Positions 23,637-32,625 of a DNA stretch of 64,000 nucleotides are shown here, piece by piece. A model generated the notes under the pieces. It was not told the origin of the DNA. It made no database searches and saw only the letters and a program-made list of their open reading frames with translations. A program made the translations under genes and the position numbers. The stretch comes from Sporosarcina sp. ACRSL (GTDB lineage: Bacteria; Bacillota; Bacilli; Bacillales_A; Planococcaceae), in assembly GCF_022346605.1 (NCBI RefSeq), contig NZ_JAKRNT010000009.1, positions 163,453-227,452 of the forward strand, in the 5' to 3' direction. Every line of letters begins with the position of its first letter. Within the stretch, counting starts at the first letter, position 1.

Positions 23637-24926
23637 GTGAAATCGAAGAAAACAAAGAACAGGTGGTTAATTGCGGCCTCCGCTGTTGGGATTCACATCT
23701 CAATTGGCTCCGTGTACGCATGGAGCAATTTTACAAACCCGCTCATCGACCAATTTGGATGGTCGACAAGCCAAGTTCAGCTGACGTTTAGTATTGCAAT
23801 CTTATTTCTTGGCCTCTCTGCTGCTTTTCTTGGCCACTTCGTCGAAAAGCATGGCCCACGTAAAGCAGGGATGCTTGCAGCAATCTGTTTTGGTGTCGGT
23901 GTTATGGGTGCCGGTTTTGCTGTAAGCATGTCCTCACTTACGCTATTGTACATTTTCTATGGTGTACTAGGCGGAATTGGATTAGGTGTAGGGTACATCG
24001 CTCCAGTGTCTACACTTGTAAAATGGTTCCCCGATCGTCGTGGCCTTGCAACAGGAATGGCAATCATGGGGTTCGGCTTTGCTGCTGCCATCAGCAGTCC
24101 AATCATGGAAGCACTCATCACCTCAGTAGGTCTTCAAAACACATTTTATATCTTGGGAGCATCATATTTAATAATAATGCTCGCCTCTTCACTTTATCTT
24201 GAGAAACCTGAAGAAGGCTGGGCCCCTGCAAGTTATATTAAAAAATTAGAATCAGGTAAAGTAGAAGCGAAGGTAGATTTAGCACAATTGACAGCGAACG
24301 AAGCGGTCAAGACAAAACGATTCTATTATCTATGGATGATGCTATTCATCAACGTCACTTGCGGAATCGCAATCTTATCGGCTGCTAAACCTCTTGCAAT
24401 TGAAAGTATTGGCATGACGACCGTACAGGCTGCTGCACTTGTCGGCGTTCTGGGTCTCTTTAACGGATTCGGACGACTAGGTTGGGCATCCATTTCAGAC
24501 TATATCGGCAGACGTCATACGTACACAGCATTCTTTGTAATCCAAGTAGTATTGTTTGCCCTTCTGCCCTTCACAACAAATGCAATTCTCTTTCAAGTAA
24601 TGCTCGCAATAATTTACACTTGCTACGGCGGCGGGTTTTCATGCATACCTGCTTATATTGGTGATATCTTCGGAACAAAACAACTTGGGGCAATACACGG
24701 ATATATATTAACTGCCTGGGCGGCGGCTGGAATTGCCGGACCGATGTTTGCTGCGTGGATGAAAGACACGACGGGAAGTTATGAAAGTAGTTTGCTCTTT
24801 TTTGCCGGGCTATTTGCAGTGGCATTAGTTATTTCAATCTTAATCCAATTTGATATCAAAAAAGTAAGAGCGGAACAGCAAGGGCTGCAAAAGACGAACG
24901 TAGTGCAACCTGCTAAGAGCGTCTAA
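23637..24926 (+). CDS. OFA-family MFS transporter (oxalate/formate type)
   Basis: 429 residues with twelve membrane segments. The opening ASAVGIHISIGSVYAWSNF and the loop RRGLATGMAIMGFG are typical of the oxalate:formate antiporter family (like YhjX). Next to formate dehydrogenase genes, formate or another carboxylate is a natural substrate, but this is not proved. GTG 23637 is chosen because GGGAG lies nine bases upstream; ATG 23628 is too close to it. The gap 23442-23636 shows no clear gene. Confidence 0.85.
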   Translation: MKSKKTKNRWLIAASAVGIHISIGSVYAWSNFTNPLIDQFGWSTSQVQLTFSIAILFLGLSAAFLGHFVEKHGPRKAGMLAAICFGVGVMGAGFAVSMSSLTLLYIFYGVLGGIGLGVGYIAPVSTLVKWFPDRRGLATGMAIMGFGFAAAISSPIMEALITSVGLQNTFYILGASYLIIMLASSLYLEKPEEGWAPASYIKKLESGKVEAKVDLAQLTANEAVKTKRFYYLWMMLFINVTCGIAILSAAKPLAIESIGMTTVQAAALVGVLGLFNGFGRLGWASISDYIGRRHTYTAFFVIQVVLFALLPFTTNAILFQVMLAIIYTCYGGGFSCIPAYIGDIFGTKQLGAIHGYILTAWAAAGIAGPMFAAWMKDTTGSYESSLLFFAGLFAVALVISILIQFDIKKVRAEQQGLQKTNVVQPAKSV

Positions 24927-24949
24927 TTATTTTATTATTGTATAGCAAT

Positions 24950-24987
24950 AAACCCCGAGCCTTTTAGGTTCAGGGTTTCATTTTTAC
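24950..24987 (+). terminator. Terminator of OFA transporter gene
   Basis: Imperfect arms 24950-24962 and 24966-24978 (AAACCC/GGGTTT ends), then CATTTTT. Confidence 0.75.
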
Positions 24988-24995
24988 TTATGTAT

Positions 24996-25040
24996 AAAAA
25001 CCGCCATTGACAACGTTGTATCTGATGTCAATGGCGGTTT
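24996..25040 (-). terminator. Terminator of the opp operon
   Basis: Fifteen perfect pairs between 24998-25012 and 25026-25040; on the minus strand it is followed by a U-tract. Confidence 0.9.
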
Positions 25041-25048
25041 GATTATCA

Positions 25049-25981
25049 TCATTGGACTTGCGCCTTCATTTCTTTGAATTCTTTTTCAGAGCATAGTACA
25101 AAATGACCTGGTGTCACTTCGCGGAATTCGATTTTCTCATTTTCTCCGTAATGATGTTTTTTCGGATCATAGGGCTGTCTTACTCTGGAACGTTCATATA
25201 TTGGATCCGGAAGTGGAATTGCGGATAGCAATGATTTCGTATACGGATGAAGCGGATTTTTGTATAACTCATCAGCAGGAGCCAATTCAACAAGCTTTCC
25301 GAAATACATGACGCCGATCCGGTCAGAGATGTATTTTACCATCGATAAATCATGCGCAATGAATAAATACGTCAATCCTTTTTCTTTTTGCAAGTCCCTC
25401 AACAAGTTGACGACTTGTGCTTGAATGGATACGTCAAGAGCAGAAATAGGCTCATCGGCAATGATGAATTCAGGGTTAACTGCGAGTGCCCTTGCAATCC
25501 CAATCCGTTGGCGCTGGCCTCCGGAGAATTCATGTGGATAACGGTCAGCATGTTCTTTGTTCAATCCGACGGTTTCCAGCAATTCGACTACCTTTTGCTT
25601 CCGCTCTTTAGCATTTTTAACGAGCCCGTGAATATCGAGGCCTTCAGCAATAATATCAAGAACTTTCATCCGAGGATTCAATGATGCATAAGGGTCTTGG
25701 AAGATCATTTGCATCTTCTGGTTCAATTCCTTGACTTCGGATTTGGATTTATTGGCATGAACACTCACACCATCATAAAGAACCTCTCCGTCTGTCGCGT
25801 CATAAAGTCGAATGATCGTTCTTCCAGTTGTCGACTTCCCACAGCCCGATTCACCAACTAAACCGAATGTCTCCCCACGATAAATATCAAAACTGATCCC
25901 GTCAATCGCACGGACTTCAGATGATTTTCCTTCATTGAAATATTGTTTCAAGTTTTTTACTTCAAGCAATTTTTCTGCCAT
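25049..25981 (-). CDS. oppF: Oligopeptide ABC transporter ATP-binding protein OppF
   Basis: Second ATPase of the peptide importer. Walker A GESGCGKST near 43, signature SGGQRQRIGIARAL near 150, Walker B FIIADEP near 175, and the C-terminal oligopeptide-transporter extension with HPYTKSLLSAIP. ATG 25981 overlaps the stop of oppD (TAATG). Last gene of the operon before the terminator. Confidence 0.93.
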   Translation of the reverse strand: MAEKLLEVKNLKQYFNEGKSSEVRAIDGISFDIYRGETFGLVGESGCGKSTTGRTIIRLYDATDGEVLYDGVSVHANKSKSEVKELNQKMQMIFQDPYASLNPRMKVLDIIAEGLDIHGLVKNAKERKQKVVELLETVGLNKEHADRYPHEFSGGQRQRIGIARALAVNPEFIIADEPISALDVSIQAQVVNLLRDLQKEKGLTYLFIAHDLSMVKYISDRIGVMYFGKLVELAPADELYKNPLHPYTKSLLSAIPLPDPIYERSRVRQPYDPKKHHYGENEKIEFREVTPGHFVLCSEKEFKEMKAQVQ

Positions 25982-27045
25982 TACGAATCACCTCCAGTAG
26001 CTTCTTCATAGTATCTGCTCCCTCGGAATGTCTTCATGCGCTCAATGATTGTCTGAGGTGGATCGACTTTTGGAGCATTTGGATGCAGAAGCCATGTAGC
26101 CGCATAATGTGTTTCGCTCACTTTGAAAAATGGAGGGGCTTGTTCCAAATCAATTTTCAATGCATATTCACTTCTAGGCGCAAATGCATCCCCGGTAGGA
26201 GGATTTAATAGATCAGGCGGTGTACCCGGAATCGCATAAAGCTTTTCCTCCATTAAATCCATGGATGGCATTGAGCTGAGAAGTCCCCATGTATATGGAT
26301 GTTGTGGGTTGTAGAAGATCTCATCGACTGTTCCCACTTCGACAATGCGCCCGCCATACATGACCGCTACTCGATCAGCAACGTTTGCGACAACACCAAG
26401 GTCATGCGTGATAAAGATGATGGACGTATCAACTTTTTTCTGAATATCTTTCATCAATTCGAGAATTTGTGCTTGAATCGTAACATCCAGTGCAGTTGTC
26501 GGTTCGTCGGCAATCAATACTTTCGGATTACATGCAAGTGCAATCGCAATGACAATCCGCTGTCTTTGTCCGCCTGAAAATTGGTGAGGATACATTTTAA
26601 AACGGTTTTCAGCATTCGGTATCCCTACCATTTTCAACAATTCGATAGCGACTTCTTTCGCTTTTGGTTTACTTACTTTTTGGTGCTTTAAGATCGGCTC
26701 CATCACTTGCTTGCCGATCGTCATCGTCGGATTCAATGATGTCATCGGATCCTGGAAAATCATCGAAATCTCTTTCCCTCTGATCTTCTGCATTTCCTTG
26801 TCGGGAAGTTTCGTCAAGTCTTTACCATTAAAAAGAATTTCACCGTTTTTAAATTCAGAGCTCGACTCTGGCAATAATCGCATAATCGATTTCGTCGTCA
26901 CCGATTTCCCGGATCCCGACTCACCGACTATCGCCAACGTCTCTCCTTTGTTCAAATCAAAGCTAACTCCTCGGATTGCTTTCACTTCACCGGCAAACGT
27001 GTGGAAGGAAAGTTCCAAGTCTTTTACTTGCAATATTTTTTCCAT
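25981..27045 (-). CDS. oppD: Oligopeptide ABC transporter ATP-binding protein OppD
   Basis: First ATPase of the importer. Walker A GESGSGKSVT near 39, signature SGGQRQRIVIAIAL near 152, Walker B VLIADEPTTALDV near 175, C-terminal HPYTWGLLSSMP extension. 354 residues. The usual C-terminal cysteines (iron-sulfur site of some OppD proteins) are absent. Confidence 0.93.
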   Translation of the reverse strand: MEKILQVKDLELSFHTFAGEVKAIRGVSFDLNKGETLAIVGESGSGKSVTTKSIMRLLPESSSEFKNGEILFNGKDLTKLPDKEMQKIRGKEISMIFQDPMTSLNPTMTIGKQVMEPILKHQKVSKPKAKEVAIELLKMVGIPNAENRFKMYPHQFSGGQRQRIVIAIALACNPKVLIADEPTTALDVTIQAQILELMKDIQKKVDTSIIFITHDLGVVANVADRVAVMYGGRIVEVGTVDEIFYNPQHPYTWGLLSSMPSMDLMEEKLYAIPGTPPDLLNPPTGDAFAPRSEYALKIDLEQAPPFFKVSETHYAATWLLHPNAPKVDPPQTIIERMKTFRGSRYYEEATGGDS

Positions 27046-27061
27046 CTTGGCTTTCCTCCAA

Positions 27062-28084
27062 TCAATCTTTCATTTTTGGATCTAGTGCATCGCGCAGTCC
27101 GTCACCGATCAAGTTAAATGCAATCATCAAGACACTGATAACGATAGCTGGGAATGCCAGGAAATATGGCTGGTGTTCCATCACTTTGTATCCATCATTG
27201 ATCAACGTACCTAAAGAAGCATCAGGCGGTTGAAGCCCAAGCCCGATAAAGCTTAAGAACGCCTCAAAGAAAATAGCAGTTGGAATCGTGAACATTGTAT
27301 TAATAATGATGATCCCCATAATATTCGGCAGTAAATGTTTGCCGATGATTCGCTTGTCGCTCGCTCCCAATGTCCGCGAAGCCAATACGAATTCTTGTCC
27401 CCTATATTTCAAAATCTGAGCGCGTACGATACGCGACATACCAATCCATCCTGTGAGGGAAATAGCAATGATAATGGCGGTTAGGCCCGGCTCCATAATC
27501 AATAGCATCAAGATAACAATAATGAGTGTCGGAATACCGATTAAAATTTCGACAATCCGTTGCATTATATCATCGACACGGCCGCCAAAATAACCCGATA
27601 TACCTCCGTAAAGGACACCGATGATCACATCGATTACCGCAGCAACGAATGCAATCAACAAGGAAATTTGCGTTCCTTCCCAAAGACGAGTGAACAAGTC
27701 TCTGCCTAGTCCATCAGTACCAAACCAATAATACTCATCCACTTTTTTAATTTCATAAAGATTTACTTTCTCGCCACCTAATTGACCATACCCATCAAAA
27801 ATTCCTAATTGCTCGATTCCAGGAATTTTTGGAGGCAAGTTAGCGTGTCGTAAATTTTGTGCGTCGGCATCACGTCCATTTAGATGCGGCCCTATTAAAG
27901 CCATAATGATTAGTAAAACGAGAACGAACACGCTGACGATTGCCGCTTTATTTTTACGCAGTCTCAACCATGCATCTTGCCAAAAATTTAAACTCGGTTT
28001 AGAAATACGTTCAGCACTACTACTATCAATTGTAATACGCTCGAATTTTCCCGGCGGCAATTGTTGAAGTTCTTCTTTTCGCAT
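27062..28084 (-). CDS. oppC: Oligopeptide ABC transporter permease OppC
   Basis: Membrane half of the importer: one N-terminal membrane segment (KAAIVSVFVLVLLIIMALIG), then a periplasmic-type loop and five more helices, with the coupling motif GASDKRIIGKHLLPN near 250. Long N-terminal cytoplasmic part (SRPSLNFWQDAW type) is normal for OppC. TAATG overlap with oppB. Confidence 0.93.
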   Translation of the reverse strand: MRKEELQQLPPGKFERITIDSSSAERISKPSLNFWQDAWLRLRKNKAAIVSVFVLVLLIIMALIGPHLNGRDADAQNLRHANLPPKIPGIEQLGIFDGYGQLGGEKVNLYEIKKVDEYYWFGTDGLGRDLFTRLWEGTQISLLIAFVAAVIDVIIGVLYGGISGYFGGRVDDIMQRIVEILIGIPTLIIVILMLLIMEPGLTAIIIAISLTGWIGMSRIVRAQILKYRGQEFVLASRTLGASDKRIIGKHLLPNIMGIIIINTMFTIPTAIFFEAFLSFIGLGLQPPDASLGTLINDGYKVMEHQPYFLAFPAIVISVLMIAFNLIGDGLRDALDPKMKD

Positions 28085-29016
28085 TAACCTTTACCTCCAG
28101 ACAAACGGATTCGTGGATCAATGATTCCGTATAAAAGGTCTACAATGAAGATGACGAAAATCAACAATGCAGAGAAGAATAGTGTCGTACCCATGATCGT
28201 TGCAAAATCATTCGTCATGATAGAAGACACGAACTGCTCACCAATTCCCGGAATCGCAAAGATCTGTTCCACAACGAGGGAACCGGTTACTATGCCGGCA
28301 GCTACCGGTCCTAACACTGTAACGAGAGGAATTAGCGCGTTTCGGAATGCATGTTTGAATGCTATTTCAAAACCGCTCGCGCCTTTCGCTTTTGCTAATG
28401 TAATGTAATCGGAGCTTAGCACTTCGATCATTTCGGTACGGATGAAACGTGCGGACAGTGCGAGTGGCCCCATCGCCAAAGCGATTGAAGGGAGAATACT
28501 TGATTTCCATCCATCATTCCAAAGACCAACTGGCAATAAATGCCATTGTGAAGCAACCCAATATTGTAATAATGAAGCGAATACGAAAGAAGGGATGGAA
28601 ACCCCTAATATGGCTATAAATGTACTTCCATAATCCCATATCGTGTTCTGCTTTAAGGCGGCAAGCATTCCTAACAGAATCCCTATGATCGTACCGAATA
28701 CCATCGCCTGCGCACCTAATATGAATGAAGGTTTCATCCTCGAAGCTAATAGGTCATTAACACTTTTACCTTTGAATACGAAAGATGTTCCCAAATCCCC
28801 TTTAGCTAAGTTTTTCATGTAAATAGCGTACTGCACTGGTTTCGGTTTATCGATTCCATATTTCTTTTCTACAATAGCTCGTTGAGTTTCGTTCAATTTG
28901 TTGTATGAAGCGATCGGTGAACCTGGCAACGTTTGCATTAAGAAAAACGTTGCAGTCGCAATCAGGAACATCGTTAGGAACATGTAAACGAGCCGTTTTC
29001 CAATATACTTAACCAC
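28084..29016 (-). CDS. oppB: Oligopeptide ABC transporter permease OppB
   Basis: Six membrane segments; typical N-terminus KYIGKRLVYMFLTMFLIATATF and coupling loop KAKGASGFEIAFKHAFRNAL near 215. GTG 29016 with GGAGGTG upstream. First gene after the intercistronic hairpin that separates it from oppA. Confidence 0.93.
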   Translation of the reverse strand: MVKYIGKRLVYMFLTMFLIATATFFLMQTLPGSPIASYNKLNETQRAIVEKKYGIDKPKPVQYAIYMKNLAKGDLGTSFVFKGKSVNDLLASRMKPSFILGAQAMVFGTIIGILLGMLAALKQNTIWDYGSTFIAILGVSIPSFVFASLLQYWVASQWHLLPVGLWNDGWKSSILPSIALAMGPLALSARFIRTEMIEVLSSDYITLAKAKGASGFEIAFKHAFRNALIPLVTVLGPVAAGIVTGSLVVEQIFAIPGIGEQFVSSIMTNDFATIMGTTLFFSALLIFVIFIVDLLYGIIDPRIRLSGGKG

Positions 29017-29122
29017 GTTGCACCTCCAAAGTTGTGAATTGATTTATGTCAAATTGAGTAATCAATTTTTTTTCAAATTGAAAACACTTACAAACTTTCA
29101 CTTTATTACCTTTAAGTAGAAA

Positions 29123-29154
29123 GAGAGTATATGGATATTCCACCATATACTCTC
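29123..29154 (-). terminator. Intercistronic hairpin between oppA and oppB
   Basis: Twelve perfect pairs (29123-29134 with 29143-29154) with a pyrimidine-rich run on the minus strand. Partial termination here would give more OppA than membrane parts, the common pattern in such operons. Confidence 0.75.
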
Positions 29155-29180
29155 AATTTAATTAAATTGTCAATGCTTAC

Positions 29181-30896
29181 TTACTCTTTACCAGAGATAT
29201 AAGCCCACTTGTAGCTATAGTCAGCTCCAAAAGGATGAACTCCAAGATTTTTGAAGTACGGTTTTTCAAGTTGGATCAAACCACGTTGATAGATCGGTGC
29301 GATTGCTGCTTCATCTTCAAGAAGAATTTTCTCAGCTTTAGCGAACGCTTCGAAACGTGCTGCAGGATCAAGTGCAAGTTCGCCTTTTGTAGCTTCAATC
29401 AACTCATCGTATTCTTTGTTAGAGAAGGACATCAAGTTGTTCGTGCTATCAGTGACGAAGAGATCCATAAATGAAATCGGGTCTTGGAAGTCAGGCCCCC
29501 AACCAGAAACTTGGATATCGTAGTCTTGGTTTGTATCAAGTTCCAAACGAACTGAGAATGGAACCTCTTTCAACTTGATTGTCAAACCTTCAAGGTTTCC
29601 TTCAAGTTGCGCCTTGAAATACTCGTTCATTTTCTTGGAAAGATCAGTGTCTCCGCCTAGGATTTCAAGTTCCAATTCAGATACACCTAACTCTTCCAAG
29701 CCTTTTGCCCAGTATTCTTTAGCTTCTTCCGCATCATATACGAGGTGATCTCCACTAATGTCACGGAAGTCAGTTCCGTTTTCATCATAAGCGAATTCTT
29801 TTGGCACAATGTAGTTTGCAGGTACAGAACCATTTGCAAGAACTACATCAGCCAAGTCTTCTTTTTGGAAAGACTTAGCAATTGCTTTACGGATATTAAC
29901 GTTTGCAAGTGGTGTTTTTTCACCATTGCGTTCTTGGTTAAATTTGAAATAGAAAACAGATGTTTCTGCTTCATGAACTGCTTCTTCATGTGAACCATAT
30001 TGAAGAGCCAAGTCTCCAGATACGTTAGCACGGTCTTTCTTGCCGTCGTTGTAAAGTTTAACTGCAGTAGCAGAATCTTTAACAACGTCTACGTTGATTG
30101 TTTCAAGTTTCACATTTTCTGCATCCCAATAATGTTCGTTCTTTTTGTAGACCCAGCTATCTCCAGTTCCATCCCATTCAGTAAGAATGAAAGGACCGTT
30201 GTAAAGCAGGTTGTCCGAGTTCGTTGCATATGCATCGCCTTTAGCTGTGACGAATTCCTCTTTTTGAGGGTAGAATGTTCCGAACGACATGAGTGATAGG
30301 AAGTATGGTACTGGGCGTTCCAATGTTACGACCAATGTTTTGTCGTCTTCGGCAACAACGCCAAGTTCAGACACATCCATTTTCTCTTCACTAATTTCTG
30401 TTGCGTTTTTGATAACTCCAGACATCATGAATGGACCATAAGGTGATCCAGTTGCAGGATCGATTGCACGTTGCCATGCGAATACGAAATCATGCGCTGT
30501 TACAGGTGTTCCATCAGACCATTTTGCATCACGAAGTTTGAATGTGTAAGTAAGTCCATCTTCACTTACTTCCGCTTCCTCTGCTGCCATTGCTGGTTCA
30601 GCAACGTTTTCCAAGTTCAAGCGGTACAATCCTTCGTTAACGTTGTTCAATACATTAAATCCTACTGCGTCTTCCACGATTGCGGAGTCAACAGATGGGA
30701 TTGCTGCAGATTCGATCAAGTTCAAAACTTGTTCTGCATCCGGTTCACCGGATTCTTCTGTTTGTGTCGCTTTGTCGCCTTCATTGCCTGTTGAAGCGTT
30801 TTTGTCTTCGTCCTTGTCCTTGCTACCACAAGCTGCAAGAACTACGCTTAGCACTAATGAAAGAGCGAGAAGCAATAGCCATTTGTTTGTCTTCAA
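29181..30896 (-). CDS. oppA: Oligopeptide-binding lipoprotein OppA
   Basis: Extracellular peptide receptor of the importer. Signal peptide with lipobox LAAC near residue 22, an acidic linker (KDKDEDKNAS), then the SBP family 5 fold with the signature LRDAKWSDGTPVTAHDFVFA near 120. 571 residues is normal. TTG 30896 lies eight bases after AGGAGG. Strong promoter upstream. Confidence 0.93.
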   Translation of the reverse strand: MKTNKWLLLLALSLVLSVVLAACGSKDKDEDKNASTGNEGDKATQTEESGEPDAEQVLNLIESAAIPSVDSAIVEDAVGFNVLNNVNEGLYRLNLENVAEPAMAAEEAEVSEDGLTYTFKLRDAKWSDGTPVTAHDFVFAWQRAIDPATGSPYGPFMMSGVIKNATEISEEKMDVSELGVVAEDDKTLVVTLERPVPYFLSLMSFGTFYPQKEEFVTAKGDAYATNSDNLLYNGPFILTEWDGTGDSWVYKKNEHYWDAENVKLETINVDVVKDSATAVKLYNDGKKDRANVSGDLALQYGSHEEAVHEAETSVFYFKFNQERNGEKTPLANVNIRKAIAKSFQKEDLADVVLANGSVPANYIVPKEFAYDENGTDFRDISGDHLVYDAEEAKEYWAKGLEELGVSELELEILGGDTDLSKKMNEYFKAQLEGNLEGLTIKLKEVPFSVRLELDTNQDYDIQVSGWGPDFQDPISFMDLFVTDSTNNLMSFSNKEYDELIEATKGELALDPAARFEAFAKAEKILLEDEAAIAPIYQRGLIQLEKPYFKNLGVHPFGADYSYKWAYISGKE

Positions 30897-30941
30897 AGCA
30901 TTGACCTCCTTTTGTAATTGTCTGAAGAATTATCACTTTTT

Positions 30942-30969
30942 ATTATACCCTCAAAACATCTTAAGTCAA
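30942..30969 (-). promoter_or_regulatory. opp operon promoter
   Basis: Minus-strand TTGACT (30964-30969), 16-base spacer, TATAAT (30942-30947). Confidence 0.8.
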
Positions 30970-31153
30970 AGTCTTTTTTAATGATTTTTTCTGAAACAAC
31001 ATAATTATAAAAGAAACAAAAGTCTAACAATTTCAATTGAATTACCACTAAACCTTATATTTACTGGCTTTATTACGAATTGCATTCTTGTCTCAAATGT
31101 TATAATATACATGAATAATCAATTATATAAATAATAAAAAAAGAGGTTAGAAT

Positions 31154-31498
31154 ATGAAGAATCTTGTAAAAAACATTATTGTAAACCAATTATTAATTTT
31201 GGTAGTTGTTTTAATTTTCTATAGAAAGTTGACTATTCTTGACTATATTAACGTTTCTTTCTATATAGGAGCTTCTTACCTTTTCTTCGGAATCCTCATT
31301 TTAATATTCCAATCTGGCTTCTTTGATTTCTTTTCGACGAGTATTAAAAAGGTTTTCTATCGTAAATATGCGCAAAGTGAAATCACTAATATGCGCGCGC
31401 CTTCTGAAGTTGTAACGTTGAAATCGTCTTTCTTTTTCCGTTCCGGACTACCGATCATTTTACTCATGTTTGTCGCATTATTCTTCTACTCAATTTAG
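31154..31498 (+). CDS. DUF3899 membrane protein
   Basis: 114 residues with three membrane segments; the stretch QSGFFDFFSTSIKKVFYR between the second and third is the family mark. Function unknown. AGAGG upstream of ATG. Single gene. Confidence 0.75.
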   Translation: MKNLVKNIIVNQLLILVVVLIFYRKLTILDYINVSFYIGASYLFFGILILIFQSGFFDFFSTSIKKVFYRKYAQSEITNMRAPSEVVTLKSSFFFRSGLPIILLMFVALFFYSI

Positions 31499-31534
31499 TA
31501 TTAGATGAAGTCTTTACACTGGAATATATTTTCA

Positions 31535-31563
31535 TTGATACTTTCCGGAAATATGTGTACTAT
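31535..31563 (+). promoter_or_regulatory. Promoter of the 31.6-kb RNA
   Basis: TTGATA (31535-31540), 17-base spacer, TACTAT (31558-31563); start of transcription expected near 31570. Confidence 0.65.
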
Positions 31564-31569
31564 ATATAT

Positions 31570-31810
31570 AAGCTGCATTGTTCGTATACACATTAAGTTT
31601 TAACCTTTAAGCTGTAAAAGGGAGTTTTATATCGGGACAGGAATGGTAAGCCTGGTTCAGTATTAATCAGGACGGACAGGATCGTCTCTGCGAACACCCA
31701 CTTTGAGGAGTGGTGGTTTAAAACTTTCATGATTAACGATACGGCAAAGGCGGCTTTTTATTATGATCATTAACAAACATCAGCGTTTTTGGCTGGTGTT
31801 TTTTTTCATT
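31570..31810 (+). ncRNA. Candidate structured non-coding RNA of unknown class
   Basis: No open frame here, but a promoter leads in and a terminator leads out (ACATCAGC/GCTGGTGT at 31777-31799, then T8). A closing stem joins AAGTTTTAA (about 31595-31603) with TTAAAACTT (about 31718-31726). Inside are hairpins CAGG/CCTG (about 31658-31674), CUGGUU/AAUCAG (about 31672-31690), GACG/CGTC and CCACT/AGTGG (about 31698-31713). I cannot match it to 6S, SRP, tmRNA, RNase P or the common riboswitches. It may act alone or be the leader of the spore-protein-like gene downstream, though the terminator stands between. Confidence 0.45.
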
Positions 31811-31906
31811 TACAGAAATACGGATATTTTTTTTGACTGGGGACATCATACATCATGTAAGTGATAGCATTTCACTTAACAAAAAATTAAAGGAGATGTC
31901 TCACAC

Positions 31907-32122
31907 ATGAATAATCGACAAGACGATCGAAACAACCGAAACAACCGCAACAACGAGAGAAACAACAACGACAACAACAGAAACAGAAACACAGAGTTTG
32001 CTGATGATTTCTTCGGACAAAACAACAACGACAATAACAACAGGAACAGAAACGACAGAAACGAGAGAAACAACAACGATAACGATCGAAACAACCGCAA
32101 TAACCGTAACAACAACCGCTAA
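31907..32122 (+). CDS. Asn/Arg/Asp-rich protein, probable gamma-type SASP
   Basis: 71 residues made almost only of N, R, D and E, in imperfect repeats, interrupted by NTEFADDFFGQ. TEFA is the heart of the cleavage site (TEFASE) that the spore protease GPR cuts in gamma-type small acid-soluble spore proteins, amino-acid stores used at germination. Length, composition and single motif fit that family; the next residue is Asp instead of Ser, so the call is tentative. AAAGGAGATG precedes ATG. Alternative: another low-complexity spore or stress protein. Confidence 0.55.
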   Translation: MNNRQDDRNNRNNRNNERNNNDNNRNRNTEFADDFFGQNNNDNNNRNRNDRNERNNNDNDRNNRNNRNNNR

Positions 32123-32133
32123 CAAAAAAAACA

Positions 32134-32161
32134 CCCGCATCGCTTCCTATAGCGATGCGGG
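32134..32161. terminator. Convergent terminator
   Basis: Ten perfect pairs (32134-32143 with 32152-32161), GC-rich. U-tract on the minus side (run of A at 32124-32131) and a weaker T-run on the plus side. Confidence 0.88.
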
Positions 32162-32199
32162 TCAATTTATTTAACGACTTTATAGTTTCGACTTACGAT

Positions 32200-32502
32200 T
32201 CACACCATTTTTAACAACGCCTCTTCCCCAATCATTCCAATTTTGATGCCTAGTGCCTCAGCTTCAATTGTTACCGATTCAAGTGGTGCCTTTAATAGCT
32301 GCTCGATCGTCTTCACTCCAACAGCCCTGCCGGCTATGATTTTACGATCCGCCAATACATTGTTCAATAGGCCGACATCCAAAGCACCGCACATAATATA
32401 GCCCTTTTCATTTGAAACTGTTAATAACGTCGTTTTCGGCAATCGAACAGTTACCGCCGTAAACGGATGCCCTTCGATAAGTATAGGAGTTAATGTGACC
32501 AA
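32200..32502 (-). CDS. yunC: DUF1805 protein (YunC)
   Basis: 100 residues, whole-length DUF1805: GHPFTAVTVRLPKTTLL, GYIMCGALDVGLLNN and DRKIIAGRAVGVKTIE. The family has no established activity. TTG 32502 after AGGGGGGAGCG. Confidence 0.85.
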   Translation of the reverse strand: MVTLTPILIEGHPFTAVTVRLPKTTLLTVSNEKGYIMCGALDVGLLNNVLADRKIIAGRAVGVKTIEQLLKAPLESVTIEAEALGIKIGMIGEEALLKMV

Positions 32503-32625
32503 ACCGCTCCCCCCTTTCCCCTCTATACATATGGACTTTACTTCAGAATTGTGCCCCTATATGCCTTCCGTATTTCACTGCTATAATAGGAGTACCTAAC
32601 GAAAGCATAGAGGAAGTGATGCAGG

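Noticed and set aside
31570..31810. 6S RNA
   Set aside because: The fold I see is a closing stem with several side hairpins, not the long rod with one central bubble, and I could not find known 6S sequence blocks.
31887..32165. Minus-strand frames rich in Cys, Val and Leu opposite the Asn-rich gene
   Set aside because: They are mirror images of a low-complexity codon pattern; only the plus frame has a ribosome site and a family motif.
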